In this document: one piece after another, positions 1-11,504 of the stretch
Numbering within the stretch: position 1 is the stretch's first letter
How the letters are laid out: each line of letters begins with the position of its first letter
DNA from: Halicephalobus mephisto
Lineage: Eukaryota > Nematoda > Chromadorea > Rhabditida > Panagrolaimidae
Direction: 5' to 3'
Assembly: GCA_009193035.1 (NCBI GenBank)
Contig: SWDT01000129.1
Location: 124,001 to 188,000, forward strand
Length of the DNA stretch: 64,000 nt
Translations under genes and position numbers: made by a program
Notes under the pieces: generated by a model
The model's database searches: none
Seen by the model: the letters and a program-made list of their open reading frames with translations, nothing else
Told to the model about the DNA's origin: nothing

Positions 1-913
1 GATTTTTTTATTTCCATCCGTGTCCATAGAAATCAAAAGCGATTTTGCTGTTCCGGCATTTTTTGATTGTTCAACTACAGTATCTGAATCAACAACATTG
101 ATGAATTCTTGAAGAGTAATTTTTTCATCAAAATTAACATCGGCGATTTGGAAAAGTCCATTTGTGATTTCTGGAGGAATTTGTTCTTTGGATTTTTCAA
201 TTTCGGATTTGGTCAAAATTCTGTCATGATTGAGATCCAAAATATCGAAGAGTTTCGTGCCTTCAGAAGCCGGAGATCTGTTCAAAGCATAAACAAGTGG
301 AACAAATTCAGAAACAACCAGATGACTGTCAGAATTAATATCGTAGCTTCTGAAAAGTCGGATATCCTCAGGCTGACTTCCGGATCCTCTCCAGTTCAAG
401 AATTCTGGCAACGAAATTCTGCCGTCATTGTTGGAATCAATTTTGTCAAAGTCATTAGCTTCAAAATTGTGTTCAAAAAAGTTAATTTTATTCAAAAAAT
501 TAATTTTATTTAAAAAATCTCATTTTAAAAAATTAATTTTATTTAAAAATTTTTGTTTTATTTTTTAAAATTTTATCAAAAAAGTTAATTTTCTTTTAAA
601 AAATTAAATTTAATTTTAAAAAATCAACTTTTTGTTTGAAAATTTTATTTTATTTTGAAAAATCATTAAAAAAGTTAATTTTTTTAATTTTATTTTATTT
701 AAAAATTTTATTTTATTTTGAAAAATTTCATTTAAAAAGTTAATTTTTTTAATTTTATTTTATTTAAAAATCAAATTTTTTTAAAATTATTTTATTTAAA
801 AATCAAATTTTTTTTAAATTATCTTTTTTAAAAATAAACTTACAATTATCGTACTTTGCTTTTAGTGCAAAAATTACTGTAGATAATCCCAAGAAAAAAA
901 ATAATTTAATCAT
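1..913 (-). CDS. Secreted or ER-lumen EF-hand calcium-binding protein (3' end outside window)
   Basis: Exon 1 is 839-913 and exon 2 runs from 458 down past the window edge; phase 1 is kept across the 380 bp intron. The protein opens with a hydrophobic signal peptide (MIKLFFFLGLSTVIFA) and then shows successive EF-hand loops: DSNNDGRISLPEF near residue 30, a second around DINSDSHLVVSEF, a third around DLNHDRILTKSEI, a fourth around DVNFDEKITLQEF, and a fifth beginning at DTDGNKK at the edge. Multiple EF-hands behind a signal peptide fit the CREC class (calumenin/reticulocalbin/Cab45) or another secretory-pathway calcium buffer. The start is preceded by an acceptor-like TTTTTAG three bases before ATG, suitable for trans-splicing. 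The C-terminus, and hence any ER-retention signal, is not visible. EF-hand identity is firm; the subfamily is inference. Confidence 0.8.
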
Positions 914-997
914 TATCTAAAAATTTCGAAATAAAAAAGATTAAAGATTTTTGGACATTTTCACGCAAATGTTGCACATGAAAGAAATTAAACTTAC

Positions 998-1124
998 GCA
1001 TCTTTTTATTCGTCCTTGCCTCTGGCGGAGAGCAATCAAAAGCTAAAAGACAGTCAGCCATTTCTTCGAATTGGAGGATATATCCTTGGATGAGCATATC
1101 CTGTTGACATTGACCAGTCTTCAG
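998..1124 (-). other. Orphan exon-like segment upstream of the EF-hand gene
   Basis: On the minus strand this 127 nt segment is open, starts after a CCCCAG acceptor-like site and ends at a strong donor (GTAAGTTT). Its translation contains QCQQDMLIQGYILQFEEMA followed by DCLLAFDCSPPEA, more protein-like than the surrounding AT-rich DNA. It ends in phase 1, so it could in principle splice into the EF-hand gene downstream (acceptor ACAG near 876). That gene has a good signal-peptide start of its own, so this may be an alternative 5' exon, a gene relic or chance. Not recognised. Confidence 0.25.
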
Positions 1125-1811
1125 CTGGGGATAACCAAAGCCGGTTCAGAAAACAGCGGTAAACTGTCGTTTTTCATCTTTTTTCAAAAATAAAAACCTA
1201 AAAATTTCTTCAAAAAAAATAAAAATCTAAAAATTTCTCCAAAAAAATTAAAAATAAAAATTTTTCCAAAAAAAATTAAAATTAAAAATAAATAAAAATA
1301 AAAACCTAAAATTTCTTTTTTTTAATTTTCAAATTCCCGCATAAAAAGAGAAAACTTTGTAAAAACGGAAAAAGTGGTAAATCTGGCAATTTGAACCAAA
1401 TTCGACTCTCATTCATGTCCTTTTACCTAAAAATTTACAAATTCTCACAAAACTCTAAATATTCACGTTAAATCAATTTCGTTAATTTTTATTTTTGATT
1501 TTTACAATAATGATTATTTTCAATTTGATTCATTCAAAATTTTTTACAGAAGTCAATTCAAAAAAGGACTTAAAAATGCGTCATATATTCGACTTGAATA
1601 CAAGTACTTCAAGATGATTCATTCCAATTGAAAAGTTTATTTTTCTCAAATTTTAGACTATTTAAGAGTCAACTTTGACGATATTTGATCATATTTTTTC
1701 GATCTTCTTCGGCGAGCAAAGGTGAGCAATCAGTTTTCTGATTTCTTAATTAATTTATTGAGCGATTGTTTTTATAAAAGACCTTGATTTTTTTAGATCA
1801 AATTTTTCCAA
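1125..1811. other. Intergenic, AT-rich, one dispersed repeat copy
   Basis: No gene is visible. Around 1330-1400 lies a copy of a dispersed element with the core AATTCCCGC followed by AAAAGTGGTAAAT, also seen near 16550-16670, 21820-21890 and 37030-37110. The last 15 bases before the transthyretin-like ATG carry a TTTTTTTAG acceptor (ending near 1796), a plausible trans-splice site. Confidence 0.5.
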
Positions 1812-2386
1812 ATGTTTATTTTCAAAACTACTTTACTTTTACTTTTTGTAATCAATGTCCATGGATTCCGAACCCAAAGTGTCGCAGTCAGAGGTAAGTA
1901 CTATTTTAAAAAATAAAAAACTCAATTAAAAAATTCAATTTTAAATATAAATTTTTAAATTTTAAATTTTAAAAAATTTAATTTAATTAAAGATTTAATT
2001 TCAGGAGTTTTGATGTGTGGAAATACGCCATTATCCAATACAAAAGTCAAACTTTGGGATGACGACAGTGGTCCTGATCTCGATGATTTACTCGAAGAAG
2101 GTCATACCGATTCCAGAGGATATTTCGAGCTCAGCGGACAAACTTCAGAACTAACAACTATCGATCCCGTAAGTACATCATTCCAATAACTCATAATACT
2201 TTTTTTAAGATTCTCAAAATTTACCATAATTGCAACGATAACTTCACTCCTTGTGACAGAAAAGTTTCTTTCACCATCCCAGACGAATATGTTACCTCCG
2301 GCTCTAGACCCACAAAGATCTTCGACATCGGAACCGTCAACATGGAAATAATTTTCGAAGACGAAGAACGAGATTGTGTAAATTAA
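1812..2386 (+). CDS. Transthyretin-like (TTL/TTR-52-type) secreted protein
   Basis: Three exons: 1812-1893, 2005-2168 and 2210-2386, with phases closing exactly to a 140-residue protein. Residues 1-18 form a signal peptide (MFIFKTTLLLLFVINVHG). The mature part has the nematode transthyretin-like pattern: an early strand ending in GVLMCG, then NTKVKLWDDD, a GYFELSG turn, KIYHNCND, CDRKVSFTIPDEYV and an IFDIGTVNM strand. Four cysteines (MCG, HNC, PCD, RDC) match the usual two-disulphide arrangement of the family. TTL proteins are extracellular and greatly expanded in nematodes; one, TTR-52, bridges apoptotic cells to phagocytes, but most have no known role. A poly(A) signal AATAAA lies about 25 bp past the stop. 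Family assignment is firm; the individual paralogue cannot be named. Confidence 0.93.
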
Positions 2387-2466
2387 ACAACTTTAATATC
2401 CCGTATCCAAATAAAGAGAATATTAACTTAATTCACCGTGATTAATATATACATACCCGTGTGATC

Positions 2467-3379
2467 TTACTTCTCATCTGATTGTACACCCATAAAGTAC
2501 TCGATAGTTTCACGTCTGACAAAGGACATAATTGCGATGATTATGATAGAACCACACACAGCCATAAACGTTGAAAAAAGGAAAAACGGCATCGAAATGA
2601 TAAATCCTATCACCATTAATCCAACTGAAAGAAAAAAATCAAAATAAGAAATTAATTTCTTTAAATCCCCAAATTAAACCTAATACTCTTAAATAATTAC
2701 TGTGTTTAAAATTACTATAAAAAACAAAACAAAATTTTTTCAAGTCTCGATGGGAACTTCTGAAAATTTAAAAACAATAGTAGTCTAAAATTTCAGTTTT
2801 CTACTCCTGTAATTTTGTGATTAATTTTCAATGAAAATATTCTTAAATCTAAGAATTTTTAAAAACACTTACAATCTAAAACCCTCTACTTTTTACTTCA
2901 TTTAAAGTCATTTGATTTTTGTCCTCTAAAAATTCCCTGAATGTTTTAAAATATCGTGAAAGAACAAGTTTCCAGCACAAAAGTCCTTGAGGGGCTCAGT
3001 AACTGCTTTATGTTGTACTCTTTGTATGACAAAAAACTTTCGATATAACGGTCCTAATATTTCGTACACTAGTTCTACTACGATGCATTTTTAATATAAA
3101 ATAATTACTAAAAATCCTAAAACCACAACTATCACAATCTCCTAAATAATTTCCTATGCTTACAATTAAAAAAAATAAAATTATTAAAAACATACCATCA
3201 ATTATAATAGTAGTAGCGACCACTGCAGCCAGGTAAGTAAAAAAAATAATTACTGGAAGACAATTGCAAACCACGATGAGTAATAATGACAACTTTATCT
3301 GTTCATCTGCAGAAAGACCGTATTTCAACGATTGATTACCATCACCGGAGACAGTATCAAGATCCTTCACTCTGGTCAT
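2467..3379 (-). CDS. Small hydrophobic membrane protein, possibly promethin/LDAF1-like
   Basis: Two exons, 3196-3379 and 2467-2624, join in phase (342 nt) to give 113 residues. A polar N-terminus of about 28 residues is followed by a nearly continuous hydrophobic stretch (about residues 29-97) that can form three to four membrane segments or re-entrant hairpins, broken only by G/P and one D, then a short charged tail (RRETIEYFMGVQSDEK). The layout of a short soluble head with long paired hydrophobic hairpins resembles promethin (TMEM159/LDAF1), which works with seipin at lipid-droplet sites, but this is shape similarity, not a motif match. Codon use and splice sites look normal. The gene is real; the function is a weak inference. 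Confidence 0.7.
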
Positions 3380-3583
3380 ATTTCAAAATTACTAAAATCT
3401 ACAAAAACCCAAGTTACTGCAAATAGAAAGGTTAGGTAATCAAGTGGCACAAAACACGTACAACAAAAAACTCAAAAATTGAGTCAAAACTTTATTCTAG
3501 TCCACAATTGGGAAACCAGCATATCCATGAGAAAATCCTTTCGCCTATAAATCCACCAGGTTACCATTAACTGTACATAGTTC

Positions 3584-4678
3584 CTAAGCGTCGTCAGAGT
3601 TGACACTCTTCATAATTGACTTGACAAAGTCAGATTCAAGAGGAGCGTCGGTGAAAATGGTACCTACGAATGCATGAGTTCCCCAGAGCATGTGCTTGAT
3701 GACCTTGCAGCATCCAAGGTCTTCAATTTGGAATCCAAGTTGGCGGTAGCGCTCATCTGTCTCAAACAAGCAGGCGTTCGTGAAATTGCCAAAGTACGGT
3801 CGGCCACTAGAGGGGTCAATGAAGTCAGCCCAATATCCACAATCTTTCATAGCCTTGCAAATCGCTGTAGCCGAGTCAATAAACTGAAAAACGGATTTAA
3901 AGGGTGAAAAATATGGGAAACAATACCGAAGCAGTCAATTTCATTCGCTCGACCTCCATGTCAGGCGACCATGCGGTCATATCAGACTTGGACTTTTGAG
4001 TCAGATTCAAAACCGTCACATTTCGACCGGAAAGATCCACGTCAACAAATAGGTACTTGAGTTCTGGAAGGATTTTATTAAAGTTGATATATGAAAACCA
4101 AACGTTTACCTTTCTTGAGCAATTTAGGACAATCGACGGCTCTCAGTTCAACATTGCAGTCGGATTTCAGCTGCTCAATTACTGGGGTTGGTGTGTAGTC
4201 AGCAGCTCTTTTCACATTCATTGAGGTGCTGAGGAGTTGTTCGATGGAAACCGTTTGAAATGCAGGTTCTTTCACTTGTTTTTTGGTCGTGGGTTCAGCA
4301 TCCTTAAGAATCAAACGATAAAAATATATAGAAAATTAAAAAACTTACAGGTGAAATAGGAAAAGAAGGTTGACCGAAACTTCCAGCAATCGCAACATCA
4401 CCCGGAAATGGAAATTTCTTGTTAGGACCGAGCAATTGATTTGTACGTCCTAAAAAAGCAAACGAATCACATGACGTAGTATTTCAACGTACTTTGGGAA
4501 GTATTGTCGATGAAAATGACAGGAGCTTGAATCATTCTAGCAGCAGTAGAAAATCCATTGGTGTTGTTCTTTAGCTTTTTGGCATTAGCACGACATATGC
4601 CGACCTGAAAAACATGGATTATCGGACTAAATATCCTAAATAACATATACTTACTCGTGTTGTTGATGGCAATGACAT
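3584..4678 (-). CDS. mmad-1: Methylmalonic aciduria and homocystinuria type D homologue (MMADHC)
   Basis: Six exons on the minus strand (4655-4678, 4493-4604, 4349-4449, 4110-4302, 3927-4063, 3584-3883) give 288 residues, close to the 296 of human MMADHC. The C-terminal half is diagnostic: [46 protein letters not shown] and VGTIFTDA. The middle holds [11 protein letters not shown] and [17 protein letters not shown] takes cobalamin from MMACHC and directs it to mitochondrial methylmalonyl-CoA mutase or cytosolic methionine synthase; the conserved Cys in the DLGCC region is the known cobalt-contacting neighbourhood. The N-terminus contains basic and Ser/Thr residues ([16 protein letters not shown]) that could serve mitochondrial targeting. 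It is divergent from the HIBADH gene, about 420 bp away. Confidence 0.95.
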
Positions 4679-5100
4679 TACTGTATCTGCTGAAACAGAA
4701 AACAGCAAATAACAACCTAAAAATTCTGAATTTCAACGAAACAAGGAAGAAAGAACAGTCATGCGCCGGCGGACGTGACGATGTCGAAATTGAGAAAGAC
4801 CAACTGGCAACAGGGACACAACACCAGAGACCGCTCAAAAAACTTGTCTATGTGCAATTCAAATAGCTTCAAAGATCAATTATCTAAAAATAAATCCAAA
4901 AAAAATAAAACTTAAAAAAATTACAATAATTTTTAAAAATATTAAAACTTCAAAGTGTTTTTAAAAGAAAAATATTTTGTTACACAAAAAGTGCAGTTTG
5001 AGACGACTGGCTCGCAGTTGTTTTCTCGCACTGATTTCTGCGCACGTGTTTTGTTTCAAGTTAGAAATTCATAATTTTGTATAATTTCACTTCAGGAACG
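4679..5100. promoter_or_regulatory. Shared divergent promoter of MMADHC and HIBADH genes, with a CACGTG E-box
   Basis: The two ATGs point away from each other across 422 bp. A GC-richer block near 4990-5050 holds a canonical E-box CACGTG at about 5043-5048, 53 bp before the HIBADH ATG. E-boxes of this form are bound by bHLH factors such as HLH-30/TFEB and MXL/MDL. A TTCAG acceptor ending at 5095 sits five bases before the HIBADH ATG, consistent with trans-splicing. Co-regulation is inference from layout and shared pathway. Confidence 0.55.
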
Positions 5101-6558
5101 ATGTCGACTGTTGGATTTATCGGATTAGGCCAAATGGGCAACCATATGGCCCGGAACTTGCTCAAGAAGAGCTTCAGAGTCGTCGCTTTCGATGTGGACA
5201 AAATTCGCCAAGCCGAGCTCAAATCCGACGGAGCCGAAATCGTCGAACATCCGGCGGACGTTGCTGCTGCTTCTAAGCAGATTATCACGATGCTTCCCAA
5301 CAGTGCTATCGTTCGATCTGTCTTCCAGGACGATAACGGAATTTTAAAGTAAGTTCAATTAAAAAACAAAATTTCATATATCAATTTTCAGAACCATCGC
5401 CCCAGGAACTCTCTGTATTGACAGTAGTACCATCGATCAAGTTGTGTCCATCGATTTAGCCGAATTAACGGCCAAAAAAGGAGCTACTTACGTCGACGCC
5501 CCGGTTTCCGGCGGAGTCACCGGAGCCCAGAATGCCACCTTGACTTTCATGGTCGGGGCTTCTCAGAAGGACTACGATCGGGCCAAAGGATTACTCGAAC
5601 ACATGGGTAAAAGCGTCATCCATTGCGGTGCCGTCGGGAATGGCCAAGCCACCAAAATCTGCAACAACATGCTTCTCGCCATCGAGATGATTGGTGTCGC
5701 CGAGGCTATGAATCTTGGAATCAAGTGAGTTATATCTTTTCTAACGTAATATTCCCTATACAAACAAAGTAATCCATTTTCGACGGAGTACTGTAATATT
5801 AGTTATAATTTTCAAGATGTTTATGAATGGTTCCATATATCAAAACTGATCTCGGAAAATAGATAAAGGGTTGTGTATCTATGCATCCTCATTTAGGAGT
5901 TTCTAGATCTATTTCAGAAAAATGTAGTTCCAAAAAATTAATGACTAAATCATGTAAAAATAAAAAACTGAAATTTTAGGCTACTTTAGTTTCTAAAAAC
6001 TTCTAGAAATTCCCGTCGGGACTATTTTATAACTAAATTCTGTTTTACTTTTCTAAAATAGTATAATAGTAGGATTATATCCTTAAAAACCACATAAATG
6101 GTAAATTCCGTACTTTTATATCTGGACTGGAGAATTTTGAAAATTCCCCTCGAGACCAAAACGCATTTTTGTACTTTTATAATTTACAATATTGTGATTT
6201 ACAGAATGGGTCTTGATCCTAAGCTTCTTGCTGGAGTGATTAACACAAGTACTGGCCGTTGCTGGAGCAGTGATACCTACAATCCAGTCCCGAACGTCAT
6301 CGAAGGTATTCCGTCTTGTAGAGGATATCAAGGCGGATTTGGTAGTTCTCTTATGGCGAAAGTACGTTGTTTTTAAAGTAATTTACGTAATTGTTTGTTT
6401 TTTAGGATTTATCGTTGGCTCAGACAGCCTCGACGGAAACCAAAGCTCCGACGCCTCTGGGCTCACTGGCTCACCAGATTTACCGTATTCTGGCTAAACA
6501 TCCCGATTACAAAGACAAGGATTTCGGAGTAGTTTATCAATTTCTCAAGGATAACTAG
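5101..6558 (+). CDS. 3-hydroxyisobutyrate dehydrogenase (HIBADH), valine catabolism
   Basis: Four exons (5101-5348, 5392-5724, 6205-6361, 6406-6558) give 296 residues. The N-terminus is the NAD-binding fold GFIGLGQMG (residues 5-13); the substrate loop [11 protein letters not shown] and the catalytic-lysine region [11 protein letters not shown] are intact, as is the C-terminal helical domain ending in DFGVVYQFL. The enzyme oxidises 3-hydroxyisobutyrate to methylmalonate semialdehyde in mitochondria. The model begins directly at the Rossmann fold, so a mitochondrial presequence is missing; none is readable in the 100 bp upstream, so an unseen 5' exon is possible. The acceptor just before ATG would suit either trans-splicing or such an exon. 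The 480 bp intron 2 holds a dispersed repeat copy. Poly(A) signal AATAAA near 6624. Confidence 0.93.
5740..6090 (+). repeat. Dispersed intronic repeat (family A) in HIBADH intron 2
   Basis: Carries the recurring string of this family: a CATATATC/CATATATG block, then GTATCT, TTCTAGATCTATTTCAG, AGTTCCAAAAAATTAAT, TACTTTAGTTTCTAAAAA and CTTCTAGAAATTCCCGTC. Similar copies lie near 8490-8960, 9930-10150, 19440-19900 (two in tandem), 46280-46530, 50330-50880, 57250-58000 and, inverted, 58650-58990 and 62815-63250. No open reading frame or terminal duplication is evident. Confidence 0.75.
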
Positions 6559-7929
6559 AAGTGATTTGGTGACGAAATAGGCAATTAAACCCAATTTTGG
6601 CTCATGACCAATCTCACAAATTGAATAAAGTTTATGACTAAATTAAGTGCTCTTAGGAAATAAATCGGTTTATCTTCTGATTTTTAAAAAGAATTATCCG
6701 TTAATTCTGACTTCAAAAACAAATTATTTTTCGATTCCAATTTTTAAAAAATTACTCGTTAATTCTAATTTTAAAAAAGAAAATATTCTTTTTTTAAATT
6801 TTTTAAAAATATTCGTTTTTTAATTTTTTTAAAATTATTATTTTTAATTTTTTAAAATTATTATTTTTTTATTTTTTAAAATTATTTTTTTTTAATTTTA
6901 TTTTTTAAAATTATTATTATTTTATTTTATTTTTTAAAATTATTTTTTTTTTTATTTTTAAAATTATTTTTTTTTATTTTATTTTTTTTAATTTTTTAAA
7001 TATTGTCCTTTGATTTTGATTTTGAAAAAGAAATTATCCGTTAATTTTGATATAAAAAACAAGATGGCGGGAACACTGGGGGAAGGAGCAGTGGCACCTA
7101 CGTTTGGTCGGTCTGATATTGGGAGAACAGTTCCGCGATAGCGATGGACCTGTGCATGCGGCGTTTCTGCGAGATTGCGCTGCACATTGTCGCTCAACCA
7201 GCCGGATGGAGCGACTGTCAATAGCGCAAAACGATGCCAGGAAAAACAGAAATTTTTTATCCATATATTTTTTAAATTAATAATGTTATTTTAAATTAAT
7301 ATTAACGTTATTATTTCCTATATCAATAATTTAGAATTTTTTGAATAAAATTTTTTTGATTTTTTCTCACGAGGTTGTCTTGCGCAAAAATTTTTTCAAG
7401 TCAGCTGAAAATTTCTTTTTAATTTTGAAGTTTATTTTAAATGTAAAATTCATGCGAAATATGGTTAATTTCGCAATTTCAGCCGCACATTGCGCGCAAC
7501 GTTCGGGTGACACTTGATTTCGAAATTAAAAAAAAAAATAATTTTTTTCGAAAAATTTAAAAAAAAATAATTTTTCGAAATTTTTAAAAATTTTAATTAT
7601 TATATAAATAACGATTTATTTATTTAATATAATTAAAACCAAAAATATTAATTTCACTAAGATGTTTGTTTTTTTATTTTAAAAATTAATTTTATAAAAT
7701 TTTATTTAAACCGAGTTGATAATATTATTTTAAATATTTATTTTTTATGAATATAATAAATATTTTTTCAGATTGAGGAAATTTCAAAATACTTGAGACA
7801 TCGGCCGACTTGCCCCGACGTTGCGCGCAAGCTGCGGCTTAAATTACGAAATTAATTTTTACTTAATTTTCGAGCTTTATTTGGATTGGATGTTTTTGAA
7901 TATGCCCGTGGGCGTGTAGAATTTGTTTC
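6559..7929. other. Intergenic: homopolymer-rich tract, GC island, sma-4 upstream region
   Basis: From 6690 to 7010 the DNA is nearly pure A/T runs of TTTTTAAAATTATT type. A GC-richer island of about 180 bp lies at 7060-7240 (see the Cys-rich ORF). Near 7487 and 7818 there are two copies of the palindrome-like TTGCGCGCAA. A TTTTTTCAG acceptor ending at 7771 could be the trans-splice or 5'UTR acceptor of sma-4. Confidence 0.5.
7034..7264 (-). CDS. Possible small secreted cysteine-rich peptide
   Basis: A 76-residue single-exon ORF in an otherwise A/T-simple stretch. It begins MDKKFLFFLASFCAIDS, a short signal-peptide-like run, and is followed by a basic region with six cysteines in a C-x-C containing pattern (VERQC, NAAC, SRNC, RRCHC, FPQC). 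The last ten residues drift into AT-rich sequence, so the true end may lie earlier at an unseen splice site. An overlapping frame on the same strand is also open, so the coding choice is not secure. Not recognised; it could equally be a non-coding GC island or promoter element. Confidence 0.27.
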   Translation of the reverse strand: MDKKFLFFLASFCAIDSRSIRLVERQCAAQSRRNAACTGPSLSRNCSPNIRPTKRRCHCSFPQCSRHLVFYIKING

Positions 7930-10900
7930 ATGATTGACCGAATTAATCCGGATAATCTGATTTTCGAAGATTCAATGTCCGGAAACGCATCAACAGCTGT
8001 TCCGACTTGTCAATTCCAACCTGAGTCCATGAATTACGGTCCTATGCCGGCCCCGATGGAATACGGCAATGTCGGCTCAAATCATTTTTTTCAAGATTTT
8101 CAAAAATATAATTCATATCAACCTCAGAATCCAGGTTTTGATCCAAATCAACAAGTGCCATTGATGCAACCGCATCATTTTCCTCAAGATTACCCAGGAC
8201 CAGCTTTTTACAATTCAATAGTACTCGAGACAATGCCCAATCAGTACCAGACCGTCTTCCCGTGCAGTTGCGATCCTCAAGGACAGATGATCCGACCGCC
8301 TTCTGAAGACGTGGCCTACATGCCTCAGATGTCGAAAATGGAAGGAAACGAGGACTGGCAACAACCGGAAGTTTCTCAGAGTAATCTAAGTCAACAAGGA
8401 GATCCGTGTGCTCAGGTCGTTCAGGTCCTACAGTGCTACCATCAGGTTCGATTTTTGCTTTTCTATATATCGAGAATTTCCCCATCGGAATATTTGATTT
8501 TCAGGATCTTTATTGACATTTTCATATATGAAAATCATCCCTAGGAGATGGATAGAAAGTTTTATATTTTGTATATTTAATTTTGGAAATTTTAAAATCT
8601 ATCCAGAGTATAGTTCGAAAGTATAAATCGCGAAATAATTTCCGTAAAACCGAAATTTCAAGCTACTTTAGTTTCTGAAAGTTCTCCTAGACGCCGTTTG
8701 CTAAAGATTTTTTATTTTTCCTGGTAATATTATGAATATATTATTTCAAAAACCACAAACCCTAAATTTTCTACTTTTACATCTTAATTGAGAATTTCGA
8801 AATCTTTTCGCAGTAAAGTTCGCTTTCCATATTCTAAAGCAGTATAGTAATATGATTGTATTTTTCGAAAACCACAAATCCTAAATTTTCTACTTTTACA
8901 TCTCGATTGGGAATTCTCCTCGAGACAATTTCGTAATATTATTGATTTTTATTTTCATAGTTGTGTAATTATTACCTCAGGGCTTTTAGGGAGGAGAAGA
9001 ACCGGAGTTTGTCCGAAAGGCTATCGAAAGTTTAGTTAAGAAACTAAAAGATAAGCGGACAGAGTTGGATGCTTTGATAAGCGCTGTCACAAATGGAGGA
9101 AAAGAACAAACTTCCTGTGTGACGATTCAGGTAAAACCGGAAGTATTAACAACTTTATTATTTGTTTTTAGAGGTCATTGGATGGTAGATTACAAGTGGC
9201 AGGCAGGAAGGGAGTGCCCCATGTTGTTTACGCCAGAATCTGGAGATGGCCAAATGTCAGTAAAAATGAATTACAAAAAATGGACATTTGTAGAATTCCA
9301 AACGATCATCCGGATTTAATCTGTATTAATCCTTTCCATTACGAAAGAGTCGTTTCATCGGGTTACGGTAATATAGACATGAGTCAGCGTGTGCCGAACC
9401 CCAACATGGACTTTCAAGGCGGTCTGGTGATGCCCCAACCTCTACCCAGTCAATCCAACGTCTCTTCGATGACCTCCAACCTTAGCCATATGCGGATTCA
9501 AAACCATTACACTGGAGATATGAAGATCTCCCCAAACGGACTAGTCGATCCCATGTCGAGTCAAACCTTGATGCACCAAGGCAGTTACTATCCTAGAGAA
9601 GAACTTGTAACTTATCAAAACCACATCCCTCAACCAGAGGCCGTGAAAAATCAAATTTCAAATTTCTTCATGTATGGTCCTACTCAACAACCAACTTGTG
9701 TGATTACTCACAAGGAAGATGGTACACATACAGTAGCCAGCAGTAGTTTGCCGTCTTTCTCAAACGAAGAAGGCAATCATGAGTGGAAGAACCCCAATCA
9801 AAGCTTCTTCAACCCCGGCGGCGAAAAGCGATTTGTTCTCGAAAGATACAATCACATTCGAAGTAAGTTTTTAAATTATAAATAAATTAACTCATTTTTG
9901 AAAAGTTACTGTAGTGATAGTTGTGGTTTTTAAAATTTTTATTAATAGTTTCATATATGAAAATTAATTTCAGAGGTTTTTGTACCTTATACTCTGTTTT
10001 AGAAGTTTCTAGATCAATTTCAGAAAAATATAGTTCCAAAAAATTAATGCCTAAATCATGTAAAAATAAAAAACTGAAATTTTAGGCTACTTTAGTTTCT
10101 AAAAACTTCTAGAAATTCCCGTCGAGACCATTTCACGACAAAAGTTAATTTTTAAAATAATGATTTTTATTTAAATTTGCTTTTTTTAAGTTCTGAAATT
10201 TCGAAGAATCTAGTGATTTTGAAATCTCCCAAATTTTTAATGAACTTTCCAGAACGAAAAATTCCAGATTTCTAGATTTTTCACAATTTTGTAGTTTTAA
10301 TTTTTGCAATAATATAATTATTTTATAAATTTATCAATTTCCAGGATCGATGAATAATATAAAAGTTCCTGATTATGACAACGATCTTACGGATTGGTGT
10401 TCGATTAATTACTATGAACTAGATACTTTGATCGGAGAAACATTCGATGTTCCGATTGACCGCAATGAGATCATCATCGATGGAGGTACCGATCCTGGAG
10501 GTCGTCGAAAAGGCCGTTTCTGTCTTGGAGCTCTCTCGAATGTCCATCGGACTGAGGCTTCTGACAGAGCTCGAGCCGGAATAGGAAACGGTATAAAACT
10601 CATACATCACCCAGATGGAAGTGTGGACCTCGAATGTCATTCTTTCAAAGGCATATTTGTCCGGAGTAATTACATGGATTTTGAATATAACGTCATTTAT
10701 GGATCAACTGTTCACAAATTTACCCAAGGAGCAGTTCACAAGGTAATAATTTTATGTTCGATTTTAATGTTTGATTTCTTTGGATATTTGATCCCTGATT
10801 TCGTAGTGACTTAATTTTCGACCTGTTTTTTTACTTAGTTCAAAATAGTAATAATGATTCAAAATTAATCAAGGGAGGGAAATGAATTATGTGGTAATCG

Positions 10901-11504
10901 TTTTTGGAGATGTTTAATTTTCGAGTTTTTTGTTTTCTGAGGATATTTAATTTTCGAGTTTTTTATCTTTTGGGGGATATTTAATTTTCGAGTTTTGTTT
11001 TTTGGAGATATTTAATTTTCGAGTTTTTTGTTTTTTGAGGGATATTTAATTTTCGAGTTTTTTGTTTTTAGATTAATTTTTAAGTTTTCGAATAGTGGAT
11101 AATAGTAATTATTAGGAAAATTCGGAATTTTTGAAAATGAAAAAATTGAATATTAAATTTCCCTATATTGCTTTTTTACTGATCATTTATCCCCATTTTT
11201 GCAGGTGTTCGATCTTCGATGGGCTTATGCTGAAATGAGTGAACAGACAAAAGCTGCAAGACAAGCTTGGGCTCAAGCTCAAGCAGTAGGAGGTACTCCA
11301 CCAACTGCTTCTGTTCTTGATAGATCAGCTGTTGGAGTAGATGATCTTCGTCGAGTTTGTTGTTCTATTGCTGTTAGTTTTGTGAAAGGATGGGGATCTG
11401 GATACAATAGATCTTCATTAAAAGAAACACCTTGTTGGATAGAAATTCATCTTCATAAACCATTGAAAATTTTAAATAACAAATTACTTCAACCATTACA
11501 GTAA
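7930..11504 (+). CDS. sma-4: Co-Smad (SMAD4 orthologue), BMP/TGF-beta signalling
   Basis: Five exons (7930-8445, 8990-9130, 9172-9862, 10345-10742, 11205-11504) give 681 residues. A P/Q/M-rich N-terminus of about 150 residues precedes the MH1 domain (about 150-283), with AIESLVKKLKDKRTELD, the zinc ligand Cys in CVTIQ, the DNA-contacting hairpin LDGRLQVAGRKG, then RIWRWP, the Cys of DICRI and LICIN and the His of FHYERVV. A linker leads to MH2 (about 467-681): WCSINYYELDTLIGETFDV, RFCLGALSNVHRTEASDRAR, VFDLRWAYAEM, an Ala/Gln-rich co-Smad insert, GVDDLRRVC and FVKGWGSGY followed by ETPCWIEIHLH. It lacks the C-terminal SSXS of receptor Smads and carries the co-Smad insert, so it is SMAD4-type. 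The first donor (CAG-GTTCGA) is non-consensus but the protein join matches SMAD4. Confidence 0.95.

Noticed and set aside
4467..4866. Two 69-123 codon ORFs overlapping MMADHC exons 1-2
   Set aside because: Shadow frames; the MMADHC exons explain the composition and splice signals.
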